Source: Kofleriaceae bacterium
GTDB lineage: Bacteria; Myxococcota_A; Polyangia; Haliangiales; Haliangiaceae
Reading direction: 5' to 3'
Assembly (NCBI GenBank): GCA_020633495.1
Contig: JACKDR010000011.1
Span: 124,001-188,000, forward strand
DNA length: 64,000 nucleotides
Position numbers and translations under genes: made by a program. How positions within the stretch are numbered: the first letter of the stretch is position 1; every line of letters begins with the position of its first letter. A model generated the notes under the pieces. The model ran no database searches. It had not been told where the DNA came from and saw nothing but the letters and a program-made list of their open reading frames with translations. Shown piece after piece: positions 53,286 to 62,000 of this stretch.

Positions 53286-54779
53286 TCAGGGCGCCGCCGG
53301 GCCGAACCAGGTGGTCAGGGCCTCGCGCAGGCCGTGGTCGGTGCCGTCGCCGACCCAGGCGACGTGGCCGTCGGGGCGGATCAGGACGGCGGCCGGCGCG
53401 GCGACGGCGCCGAGCACGGGGAGGTCCCACGCTCCGGCGTGGCGGGCGCGGACGTGGGCGACACGCGCCGCCCACGGCCCGAGGTCGAGGACGCCGGGCG
53501 CGCCGAGATCGAGGAGGACGGGACGGGCCCGGTGCAGCAACGGATAGACGCGCCCCGGGCCATCGGCGGTGTCGAGGTCGAGATCCGGCATGCGACGCCC
53601 CAGCAGCGGGTGCCCGGCGCCGAGGTCGTAGTGGATGTCGAGGCCCGACATCAGGCCGGCGTAGCGCCGCCGCGGCTCGTCCATCGACAGCAGGTCACCG
53701 ATGACGTCGCGCAGGGCGTCGGTGCGCGGGTCGCCGCGGTTGATCGCGGTCTGCGCCAGCGTGGTCGCGAGCACCCGCGCGCCGACGGGGTGGCGCTCGG
53801 CCTGGTAGCTGTCGAGCAAGGTCGCGGGCGAGGTGCCGTGGACGACCTGCGCCAGCTTCCAGCCCAGGTTGACCGCGTCCTGGACGCCGAGGTTGAGGCC
53901 CTGCCCGCCCGCCGGTGAATGGACGTGGGCGGCGTCGCCGGCGACCAGGACGCGCGCGGCCCGGTACGAGGTCGCCTGCCGGGTCATGTCGGTGAACCGC
54001 GACAGCCACGTGACGTCGTGGACGCCGAAGTCGGTGCCGTACACGGCGTCGAGCGCGGCGCGCAGCTCGTCGACGGTGGGCTCGTCGCCGTGGCGGACCT
54101 CGGGCTCGCTGATCACGGCGCGGATGCGCGGGCCGCCGTCGAGCGGGCCGATGGCCTGGACGCCGCGCGGGCCGCGGCGGATGCCCGGCGTCGGCGTGGT
54201 CGTCGTCGACGCCTCGGCGATGAGGTAGCTCACCGACGGCTCCCAGCCCGCGAACTCGATGCCCGCGGCCTTGCGCACCACGCTGCGGCCGCCGTCGCAG
54301 CCGACCAGGTACGCCGCGCGCAGCGCGCCGCCGTCGGCGAGCGCGACGTCGACGCCGGCGTCGTCCTGGGCGACGCCGGTCACCTCGCGGCCGCGGTAGA
54401 TCGGCACGCCCAGCTCGTCGACCCAGGCGGCCAGGATGTGCTCGATGCGCTCCTGCCACAGCGCCAGGCCGTGGGTGTGCCGCGTCGGGAAGTCGCCGAG
54501 ATCGAGGGTGACCATCGCGAAGGCGGCGACCTGGGCGCGCTTGCCCTCCGCCAGGAAGCGATCGGCGACGCCGCGCTGATCGAGCACCTCGAGGGTGCGC
54601 GCGTGCAGGCCGCCGGCGCGCGACCCGGCGAGGGCCTGGCTGGTGCGGCGCTCGACGAGCGCGACGTCGACGTGCGCCAGCGCCAGCTCGGCGGCCAGCA
54701 TCAGCCCGGTGGGGCCGGCGCCGGCGATCACCACCGCGTGACTCGGCGTCGATCCCGCGGCCGCGGACGAATCGTGCAT
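53286..54779 (-). CDS. FAD-dependent monooxygenase (aromatic hydroxylase/Rox-like)
   Basis: This 497-residue protein starts at ATG 54779 with GGGAGG 6-7 bases upstream. FAD-binding motifs are VVIAGAGPTGLMLAAELA, GCDGGRSVVRKAAG and VAGDAAHVHSPAGGQGLN, in the order of class A flavoprotein hydroxylases. The C-terminus is thioredoxin-like (about 400-497), as in PheA, RdmE and rifampicin monooxygenases. It would hydroxylate aromatic or polyketide-type substrates with NAD(P)H and O2. It is isolated and divergent from the kinase at 54926. Confidence 0.88.
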   Translation of the reverse strand: MHDSSAAAGSTPSHAVVIAGAGPTGLMLAAELALAHVDVALVERRTSQALAGSRAGGLHARTLEVLDQRGVADRFLAEGKRAQVAAFAMVTLDLGDFPTRHTHGLALWQERIEHILAAWVDELGVPIYRGREVTGVAQDDAGVDVALADGGALRAAYLVGCDGGRSVVRKAAGIEFAGWEPSVSYLIAEASTTTTPTPGIRRGPRGVQAIGPLDGGPRIRAVISEPEVRHGDEPTVDELRAALDAVYGTDFGVHDVTWLSRFTDMTRQATSYRAARVLVAGDAAHVHSPAGGQGLNLGVQDAVNLGWKLAQVVHGTSPATLLDSYQAERHPVGARVLATTLAQTAINRGDPRTDALRDVIGDLLSMDEPRRRYAGLMSGLDIHYDLGAGHPLLGRRMPDLDLDTADGPGRVYPLLHRARPVLLDLGAPGVLDLGPWAARVAHVRARHAGAWDLPVLGAVAAPAAVLIRPDGHVAWVGDGTDHGLREALTTWFGPAAP

Positions 54780-54925
54780 CTCGATCCTCCCTCTCCGAGC
54801 GACGATGCTCGCGGCTCGCACTGTGCCGCAGGCGCCGGGGCTTGTGGCAAGCCCCGGGCTCTGGCATAGGGTGGAAGTGGAGGGAGGCGCGCGCCGCGCG
54901 CCCGCGCGGCGGCGACCCGGCCTGT

Positions 54926-57900
54926 ATGATGCGAGGCACGATGGTCGCCCCGGCTCCGGCCGCCCTGGACGAGGAACGCTTCGAGGCGCTGGGGCGCCTC
55001 GGCGAGGGCGGCATGGGCGTGGTCTACCGGGTCCTCGACCAGCGCTACCGGCGCGAGGTCGCGCTCAAGACCCTCAGCGGTAGCTCGGCGCGCGACCTCT
55101 ACCGCTTCAAGCGCGAGTTCCGCTCGCTCACCGACCTGGTGCACCCCAACCTGTGCACGCTGCACGAGCTCCACACCACCGGCGACGAGTGGTTCTTCAC
55201 GATGGAGCTGGTCCACGGCGTCACCTTCATCGACTGGGTGCGGCCGTCGCGCGGCAGCGACCAGCCGGGCGTGCCGGATCGGGTGGCCCGGACCCGCGCC
55301 CAGATCGCCGAGGCGACCTGCGATCTGGCGCGGCTCGAGCGCGCGCTCGGCGAGCTGGCCGACGGCCTGCTCGCGATCCACGCCGCCGGCAAGCTGCACC
55401 GCGATCTCAAGCCGTCGAACGTGCTGTGCGAGGCCGACGGGCGGCTGGTCCTGCTCGACTTCGGGCTGGTCGCCGACGTCGTGCGCATGACGCCGGAGCA
55501 GACCCACGTGCGCGCGGCGGTCGGGACGCCGGCGTACATGTCGCCGGAGCAGGCCAAGGACGTCCCCCTCGACGCGGCGAGCGACTGGTACGCGGTCGGC
55601 GTCATGCTGTACGAGGCGCTGACCGGGCGGCGACCGTTCGAGGGCGCGCCCGACGACGTGCTGCGGCGCAAGCAGCACGAGGCGCCGGTGCCGCCGGGCG
55701 CGATCGCGCCGGAGGTCCCGGCGCCGCTGGAGGCGCTGTGTCTGGCGCTGCTCGATCCGGATCCGCGGCGCCGCGCCGACGGCGACGCCGTGCTGGCGAC
55801 GCTGGGCCGCGAGCCGTCGGAGGCGACCCGCTCGATCTCGCTGGCGGCGGCGGCGAGCACGTTCGTCGGCCGCACCGCGGAGCTGGCGGCGCTCGCCGAC
55901 GCCCGCGGCGTGGCGCGCCGCGGCGGCACCGTCGTGATCGTCCGCGGCCGCTCCGGCATGGGCAAGTCGTCGCTGCTGGCGCAGTTCGTCGCCGGGCTGG
56001 GGCCGACGACGACCGTCCTCGCCGGGCGCTGCTACGAGCGCGAGCACGTGCCGTACAAGACCCTCGACGTCCTCATCGACGCGCTCGCCAACGCGCTGCT
56101 CGCGATGACCACGGCCGAGCGCGCCCGGGTGCTGCCGCGCGAGCTGCCGGCGCTGGCGCGGCTGTTCCCGGTGCTGCGCCGGCTGCCCGAGCTGAGCGAG
56201 CCGCTGTCGCTGCACGCCCTGCCCACGGATCCGCACGAGCTGCGCGCCCGCGGCTGGGCCGCGCTGCGCCAGCTGCTGAGCGCGCTGGCCGAGCGCAGCG
56301 ACGTCGTGATCGTCATCGACGATCTGCAGTGGGGCGACCTCGACAGCGTCGGCTTCCTCGCCGATCTGGCGTGCCGCCCCGACCGACCGCCGGTGCTGCT
56401 GGTGCTGGCGCACCGCGAGGAGGACGCCGCCGGGCCGGTGATCACCGAGCTGGAGCGGCGGCTGGGCACCGCCGAGACCACGCTCGAGCTGCACACGATC
56501 ACGCTGCCGCCGCTGTCGTCGAGCGAGGCCGCCCTGCTGGTGACCCGCATCCTCGGCGAGGACCGCGCCGCCGAGGTCGCGACGCTGGTGCGCGAGGCCG
56601 GCGGCCACGCCATGCTGCTCGCCGAGCTGGCCCAGGCCGCCACCACCGGGACGCCCCACGCGTCGCTCGACCAGCTGCTGGCGGCGCGCAACGGCGCGCT
56701 GCCGCCGGCGGCGCGCGCGCTGCTGGTCGCCGCCGCGGTCGCCGGGCGCGCGATCGACCTCGCCGTCGCGGCCCGGGCCGCCGGCGTCGACGACGCGGTC
56801 GCCGCGCTGGTGACGCTGCGCGGCCGCCGGCTGGTCCGCACCGGCGCCGAGGGCGTCGACGACCTCGAGCCGATCCACGACCGGATCCGCGCCGCCGCGG
56901 TCGCGACGCAGTCGCCGGAGGCGCTGCGCGCCTGCCACCTGGCGCTGGCCGAGGCCTACCGGGCCACCGCCCCCGACGCCCACGAGCGCCAGATCGATCA
57001 CCTGCTCGCCGCCGGGCGCGAGCCCGAGGCCGCCGACGCCGCGGCCACCGCGGCGGTCGCCGCCGAGCGGGTCCTGGCGTTCCAGCGCGCCGCCGATCTC
57101 TACGGGATGGCGCTCGCCCACGGCGCGATCGACGACGCCCGCCGCGGCGAGCTGCTGGTGGCGCGGGCGCGCACGCTGTCGTTCGCCGGCCGGCTGATCG
57201 AGGCCGCCGCCGAGTACGGCCGGGCCATCCCGCTGGCCCCGGAGTCGCAGCGGCTCGAGCTGGCCCGCCAGCGCACCGAGCAGACGCTGCGCGCCGGCCG
57301 GCTGGTCGAGGGGCTCGAGCAGGCGCGCGCGCTGCTGGCCCAGCTCGGCTACCGCCTGCCCGCCAACGCCCGCGCCGGGATGTGGGCGCTGATCCGCCAG
57401 CGCGTGCTGCTGCGGCTGCGCGGGCTGCGCACCCGTCCGGTCGCGCCCGAGGACATCCGCCCCGAGCAGCTCGCCGCGATCGACGCGCTGTGGTCGGTGG
57501 CGGCGGGGCTGTCGTTCGCCAACCCGGTGTTCGGCCGCCTGGTCCAGATGTGGCACCTGCGGGCGGCGCTGCGCCTGGGCGAGCCGTCGCGGGTCGTGAC
57601 CGCGCTGTCGCTCGAGGTCGGCTACCTGGCCAGCACCGGCGGCCTGCGCGAGCGCGACCGGGTCGCGCGCCTCGCCGAGCGCTCGCGCCTGCTCGCGGCG
57701 CGCCACGGCGATCCCTACCTCGTCGACCTGATCGACTGCGGCCTGGCGTTCGCCGAGTTCATGTTCGGCGACTTCGACACCTCGCGCGCCCGCTTCGAGG
57801 CGGTGCTGCCGCAGCTGCGCCACCACCGCACCGGCGATCGCTGGCAGCTCGACCTGTCCGAGATCTTCCTGCTCGCCGGCGCCTACTACGCCGGCAACCT

Positions 57901-58558
57901 CGGCCAGGTCGTCGAGCTGACGCTGCGCTTCCTCGCCGACGCCAACCACCGGGGCGACGTCTACTCGCAGCACGGCCTGCGCGCGTGGCGCAGCAACGTG
58001 GTGTGGCTGATCCTCGACCGCCCCGACGAGGCGCGGCGCCACGTCCGCGAGGTCGCCGAGGAGCGCGGCGACACCGGCGAGTTCCACGTCAACGAGTGGT
58101 ACGCGATGGTCGCCGAGGCGCAGGTCGATCTGTACACCGGCGTCGACGCCCAGCCGCGGCTCGACGTCGCCGCCGAGCCGCTGCGCAGGTCGCAGCTGCT
58201 CCGGCTCGGCGCGATCCGGATCGAGACCGCGTTCCTCGAGGCCCGCGCCGCGCTCGCCGCCGCCCACGCCGACGCCGCGGCGGCGCTGCGCCACGTCGCC
58301 CGCGCGCCCGCGCCGCCGGCCGGCGCCTCGACGGCGAGAACTTCGCGTTCGCGCGGGCGCTGGGCGCGCTGGTCACCGCCGGCATCGCGCTGGCCGAGGG
58401 CGACCGCGCCGCCGCCGAGCGCGACCTCGTCCACGCCGAGGCGATGCTCGAGGGCGCGAGCCTGCGCTTCCACGCCCAGGTGGCGCGGTTCGCCCGCGGC
58501 GAGCTGGTCGGCGGCGCCGCCGGCGCCGCCCTGGCGGGCAGCGCCCGGACCTGGATGA
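54926..58558 (+). CDS. Ser/Thr protein kinase-ATPase-TPR signalling protein (C-terminus frameshifted)
   Basis: The frame from ATG 54926 gives 1210 residues. Kinase: GRLGEGGMGVVYRV, VALKTL, LHRDLKPSNVL, DFGLVAD and GTPAYMSPEQA, all active-site residues present. Then an ATPase with P-loop RGRSGMGKSSLLAQF and VVIVIDDLQWGDLDS, and a long helical, TPR-like part from about 750. Near 58318 this frame turns into Ala/Arg-rich sequence, while the next frame continues LDGENFAFARALGALVTAG to the stop at 58617; a single-base indel separates them. Homologues are large myxobacterial sensor kinases. Cytoplasmic signalling is expected. Confidence 0.85.
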   Translation: MMRGTMVAPAPAALDEERFEALGRLGEGGMGVVYRVLDQRYRREVALKTLSGSSARDLYRFKREFRSLTDLVHPNLCTLHELHTTGDEWFFTMELVHGVTFIDWVRPSRGSDQPGVPDRVARTRAQIAEATCDLARLERALGELADGLLAIHAAGKLHRDLKPSNVLCEADGRLVLLDFGLVADVVRMTPEQTHVRAAVGTPAYMSPEQAKDVPLDAASDWYAVGVMLYEALTGRRPFEGAPDDVLRRKQHEAPVPPGAIAPEVPAPLEALCLALLDPDPRRRADGDAVLATLGREPSEATRSISLAAAASTFVGRTAELAALADARGVARRGGTVVIVRGRSGMGKSSLLAQFVAGLGPTTTVLAGRCYEREHVPYKTLDVLIDALANALLAMTTAERARVLPRELPALARLFPVLRRLPELSEPLSLHALPTDPHELRARGWAALRQLLSALAERSDVVIVIDDLQWGDLDSVGFLADLACRPDRPPVLLVLAHREEDAAGPVITELERRLGTAETTLELHTITLPPLSSSEAALLVTRILGEDRAAEVATLVREAGGHAMLLAELAQAATTGTPHASLDQLLAARNGALPPAARALLVAAAVAGRAIDLAVAARAAGVDDAVAALVTLRGRRLVRTGAEGVDDLEPIHDRIRAAAVATQSPEALRACHLALAEAYRATAPDAHERQIDHLLAAGREPEAADAAATAAVAAERVLAFQRAADLYGMALAHGAIDDARRGELLVARARTLSFAGRLIEAAAEYGRAIPLAPESQRLELARQRTEQTLRAGRLVEGLEQARALLAQLGYRLPANARAGMWALIRQRVLLRLRGLRTRPVAPEDIRPEQLAAIDALWSVAAGLSFANPVFGRLVQMWHLRAALRLGEPSRVVTALSLEVGYLASTGGLRERDRVARLAERSRLLAARHGDPYLVDLIDCGLAFAEFMFGDFDTSRARFEAVLPQLRHHRTGDRWQLDLSEIFLLAGAYYAGNLGQVVELTLRFLADANHRGDVYSQHGLRAWRSNVVWLILDRPDEARRHVREVAEERGDTGEFHVNEWYAMVAEAQVDLYTGVDAQPRLDVAAEPLRRSQLLRLGAIRIETAFLEARAALAAAHADAAAALRHVARAPAPPAGASTARTSRSRGRWARWSPPASRWPRATAPPPSATSSTPRRCSRARACASTPRWRGSPAASWSAAPPAPPWRAAPGPG

Positions 58559-58717
58559 CCGGGCAGCGGGTGGTCGACCCCGACCGGTTGAGCCACCTGT
58601 TCCTGCCGCGGCCGTGACCGCGGGCGCCGCGGCGGCCGGGTTTCGGCGCCGGCCGGGAACATCGGGCGGCGTTTTCTCGGTCAGGTCCAGGCCGGCTCGC
58701 GGCACTCCTTGCTCGAC

Positions 58718-60271
58718 ATGGGACACGGAACCCCGACGGCGCGGACCGACGCCACCTTGATCGCGGCGAGCCGCCGCGGCGACCGCGACGCCTTCGGCGT
58801 GCTGGTCGAGCGCTACCTCGACCTGGTCTGTGCGGTCGGCTACAGCTCGACCGGCAGCCGCGCGCTGTCGGAGGACATCGCGCAGGACACGTTCCTGGCC
58901 GCCTGGTCGGGCCTCGCGTCGCTGCGCGAGCCGTCGCGGTGGCGCGCCTGGCTGTGCGGGATCGCCCGCAACCTGGCGCGCAAGGCCCGGGCCCGCGCGG
59001 CCCGCGAGCTCCCCACCGACGGCGTCGCCGACGACGCCGCGGCGGTGCCGGCGACCGGGCCCCTCGAGCGCATCACCGCCGCCGAGGAGCAGCGCCTGGT
59101 GCGCGACGCGCTGGCGCAGGTGCCGGAGGCGTACCGCGAGGTGCTCGTCCTCTACTACCAGCACGAGCGCTCGGTGGCCGAGGTCGCGGCGCAGCTCGGC
59201 ATCCGCGAGGACACCGCGATGCAGCGGCTGTCGCGCGGGCGCCGCCACCTGGCCGGGCAGATCCACGCCACCGTCGAGCGCGCGCTCGAGGAGGCGCGAC
59301 CGTCACGCCACCTCGGCCGCAAGATCGTCGCGGCGCTGCCACCGCTCGGCCTGGTCTCGCTCGGCGGCGCGCGCGCCGCCGCCGCGGCGCGCGGCTCGTC
59401 GCCGTCGGGCTCCGGGTCCCTGTCGTCACCCCCCTCGACAGGAGCCAGCATGTTGAAGATCGCCCTCGTCACCGCCCTCGGCGTCGCCACCGGCGGCGCC
59501 GCCTACGCCACCTACGCCGCCACGCGCTCGACGCCGACGGCCCCGGCCACGGCGGCCGCCGCCGTCGCGACGCCCGGCGCCGACCTCGCCGCGCCGGATC
59601 GCACCGGCTGGGCGCCGCGCCCGCGGCCACCGCGCGACCTCCACGCCGCCGCCGCCGCGCCTGCGCCCGCGCCGCTCGCCGCGCCCGACGACTGCGACCG
59701 CGGCACCTGCGCCGCGGCCGACGACGGCGCCGCCGCGGACCTCACCGCCGAGCAGATCGCGACCTACCGGCTCGGCGACGGGCCGGCGCGCGGACCGGTC
59801 GACGCGCCGGTGCAGATCGTCGTGTTCCAGGACGTCGAGTGCCGCTACTGCGCGCTGGTCCTCGGCACGATCGACCAGCTCTGGGACGACTACCCGGACA
59901 AGCTGCGCATCGTGGTCAAGGAGTTCCCCCTGCCCGGCCACCCCCACGCGCGGCTCGGCGCCGAGGCGCTGCTCGCCGCCGAGGCCCAGGGCAAGTTCTG
60001 GCCGTTCCACGACCTCGTGATCGCCAACCAGGACGCGCTGTCCCGCGACGCCTTCGTCGACCTCGCCGGCCAGGCCGGCCTCGACGTCGCGGCGTTCACC
60101 CGCGCCCTCGACGACCACGCCTTCGCCGCCGCGGTCGACGACGAGGTCGCGGCGGGCACGACGATCGGCGTCCGCGGCACGCCGACCTTCTACATCAACG
60201 GGCGCAGCTTCGCCGGGGCGCAGCCGATCGCGACGTTCCGCGCCGCGATCGACGCGGCGCTCGCCCCGTAG
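58718..60271 (+). CDS. ECF sigma factor fused to a membrane-anchored DsbA-like thioredoxin
   Basis: The open frame of 517 residues (from ATG 58718) starts as a sigma-70-family factor: region 2 EDIAQDTFLAAWSGLASL, then RAWLCGIARNLAR, and region 4 QVPEAYREVLVLYYQ, VAEVAAQLGIREDTAMQRL. From residue 245 it has one transmembrane segment (LKIALVTALGVATGGAAYA), an Ala/Pro linker and a thioredoxin-like domain with DVECRYC (CxxC) and a cis-Pro loop GVRGTPTFYING. An internal ATG at 59450 has AGGAG six bases before it, so the DsbA-like part could also be made alone. It would place the sigma part in the cytoplasm and the thiol-disulphide part outside. Confidence 0.82.
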   Translation: MGHGTPTARTDATLIAASRRGDRDAFGVLVERYLDLVCAVGYSSTGSRALSEDIAQDTFLAAWSGLASLREPSRWRAWLCGIARNLARKARARAARELPTDGVADDAAAVPATGPLERITAAEEQRLVRDALAQVPEAYREVLVLYYQHERSVAEVAAQLGIREDTAMQRLSRGRRHLAGQIHATVERALEEARPSRHLGRKIVAALPPLGLVSLGGARAAAAARGSSPSGSGSLSSPPSTGASMLKIALVTALGVATGGAAYATYAATRSTPTAPATAAAAVATPGADLAAPDRTGWAPRPRPPRDLHAAAAAPAPAPLAAPDDCDRGTCAAADDGAAADLTAEQIATYRLGDGPARGPVDAPVQIVVFQDVECRYCALVLGTIDQLWDDYPDKLRIVVKEFPLPGHPHARLGAEALLAAEAQGKFWPFHDLVIANQDALSRDAFVDLAGQAGLDVAAFTRALDDHAFAAAVDDEVAAGTTIGVRGTPTFYINGRSFAGAQPIATFRAAIDAALAP

Positions 60272-60299
60272 CGCCGCGGCCCGCCGGCGCCGCGGCCCG

Positions 60300-61592
60300 C
60301 TACTCGGCCCAGTGATCGACGGCGTGCTGGGCGTCGCTCAGCGGCCGTCGCCCGGGCACCAGGCGGACGGTCGCGACCAGCTGCTCGAACAGCGCGGCGG
60401 ACGCGACGCCGAGCGCCGGCTCGTACTCGATGCGGAGCGGATAGACGTACATCGGCGTCACGATCTGGCCGTCGAGGACGTGCAGCTCGCGGCCGCCGAA
60501 ACGGGCGTGATGGACGAAGACCCGGCACTCGTGGTCCTCGGCGGTGTAGTAGATCGCCGGCCCGCGCGGCGGCTCGCGGAAGTACTCGCCGGCCAGGGTC
60601 TCGAACATGCGCGCGCCGTGGATCTGGTCGTGATCGATGGGCGGCCGCGCGTCGAACACCCGCAGCAGCTGGTAGCGCCCCGGCATCAGCGGCGACACCC
60701 ACAGCGTGTGATGCGGGCGCGCGATGCCGGTCCAGCCCGCGGGTGGCTCGAAGTAGTACGGGCGCCAGCGCTTGTCGCCGAGGCCGAGCGTGGTGCGATA
60801 CGCGAGCTCGCGGGCGGTCGCGGCGAACAGGTCGAAGTGGGCGGGATCGCCCACCGTGGCCTCGATGCGGACGCACGACGCCGCGCCGTAGACGACGGCC
60901 AGCGTGCGCTGCCCGCGCGCGACGGCGGTGGTGCCGATGACGGCGTGCTCGCCCTCGTCGGTCACGAACACCGACCACGGCCGGTCGCCGAACAGCGACG
61001 CCGCGGCGCGCACCGGGGTGTGCTCGAGCTCGACGCGGATCAGCCCGGCGCCCGGGTGATCGATGCGTGACAGCACGATCGCGCCGCCGACGAAGGTGCG
61101 CTGCCAGCCCGCGATCGGCGTCGGGTGGCGGCCTTCGGGCTCGCCGCCCGGCGGCGGCTGGCCGAGGACGTCGTGGAGCCCGTGCAAGGCATCGTCCGAG
61201 AAGTCGGGGCGCGCCCGCTGGACGCAGGCGAGCAGCTCGTCGCGCCAGCCGGGGTGCGCGTCGGGGGTGCGGCAGGTGCCGACCACGCCGGCGGCGTAGT
61301 CGAGGAACGCCAGGTAGACGGCGAAGCGGTGCTCGGCGCCGACCACGCCGGCGGCGAACACGCCCTCCCAGCCGCCGTCGGTGCGGAACAGACCGACCTC
61401 GAGGTCGTCGGCGGCGCGCGCGTCCGGAACGCCGATCACGAGCGCCTGCTCGAGCCAGCGCTCCGGATCCGGCGGCGCCGGCCCCATCGGCAGGACGAGC
61501 AGGTCGTACGCCGCGCCCGGCGCCTCGACGAGCAGGCCGGCGTCGACGCGGCGCGCGGCCCAGCCGTCAGGGATCGGCAGGTCGAGCCGCAC
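60300..61592 (-). CDS. conserved hypothetical protein of the repeat-protein operon
   Basis: This 430-residue soluble protein starts at ATG 61592, nine bases after the previous stop. Motifs include LPIPDGWAARRVDAGLLVEAP, IRVELEHTPVRAAA, YYFEPPAGW and YYTAEDHECRVFVHH. The start resembles DUF1795/DcrB-like proteins, some of which are chaperones for type VI effectors; I am not sure of it. A repeat of the same layout (PDGWAA, then PPAGWTG) suggests two related domains. It is the last gene of a tight three-gene operon. Confidence 0.6.
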   Translation of the reverse strand: MRLDLPIPDGWAARRVDAGLLVEAPGAAYDLLVLPMGPAPPDPERWLEQALVIGVPDARAADDLEVGLFRTDGGWEGVFAAGVVGAEHRFAVYLAFLDYAAGVVGTCRTPDAHPGWRDELLACVQRARPDFSDDALHGLHDVLGQPPPGGEPEGRHPTPIAGWQRTFVGGAIVLSRIDHPGAGLIRVELEHTPVRAAASLFGDRPWSVFVTDEGEHAVIGTTAVARGQRTLAVVYGAASCVRIEATVGDPAHFDLFAATARELAYRTTLGLGDKRWRPYYFEPPAGWTGIARPHHTLWVSPLMPGRYQLLRVFDARPPIDHDQIHGARMFETLAGEYFREPPRGPAIYYTAEDHECRVFVHHARFGGRELHVLDGQIVTPMYVYPLRIEYEPALGVASAALFEQLVATVRLVPGRRPLSDAQHAVDHWAE

Positions 61593-61601
61593 CGCGGAGG
61601 A

Positions 61602-61991
61602 CTAGCTCGCGGGAGGGGCGTCTTCGCGCAGGCTCGCGGCGTCGCGCGCGAGGTGCTCGAGGATCTTGTCGAACGTGCCGAAGACGACGCCGTCGAGCGG
61701 CAGCGTCGCGACGAGGACCAGGAGCCCCTCGTGGGCGGCGAGCGCGCCGATCCGGAACGCCATGTTGCGCTGCAGGACCTTCTCGGCCGGCACGGCGCCG
61801 ACCGGGACCACGTCGCACCACGCCATCACGCCGGGGACGCCGTAGATGTCACGCGGCTCGACGCGCACCCGCTGGTGCAGCGCCTTGCCGTCGCGCATGA
61901 ACGCGAAGCCGATGCCCATCCAGGCGGCGTCGTCGTGCAGCAGCTTGTAGGTGGCGCGGAGGTGGTCTCTCGTCTCTTCCCAGGTCGGCAT
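61602..61991 (-). CDS. CesT/YbjN-like small protein
   Basis: This 129-residue soluble protein starts at ATG 61991, nine bases after the stop of the repeat protein. The pattern ALHQRVRVEP, then VLQRNMAFRIGALAAHEG, then LVLVATLPLDGVV and TFDKILEHLARDAASL is that of YbjN/CesT-type fold proteins, dimeric and often chaperones for secreted partners. A chaperone role for the large neighbour is plausible from position. Confidence is good for the fold and low for the function. Confidence 0.65.
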   Translation of the reverse strand: MPTWEETRDHLRATYKLLHDDAAWMGIGFAFMRDGKALHQRVRVEPRDIYGVPGVMAWCDVVPVGAVPAEKVLQRNMAFRIGALAAHEGLLVLVATLPLDGVVFGTFDKILEHLARDAASLREDAPPAS

Positions 61992-62000
61992 CTAGCGGTC

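Noticed and set aside
54728..58294. A 1188-residue minus-strand frame opposite the kinase gene
   Set aside because: It is Arg/Gln/His-rich antisense without domains, while the plus strand has all kinase motifs.
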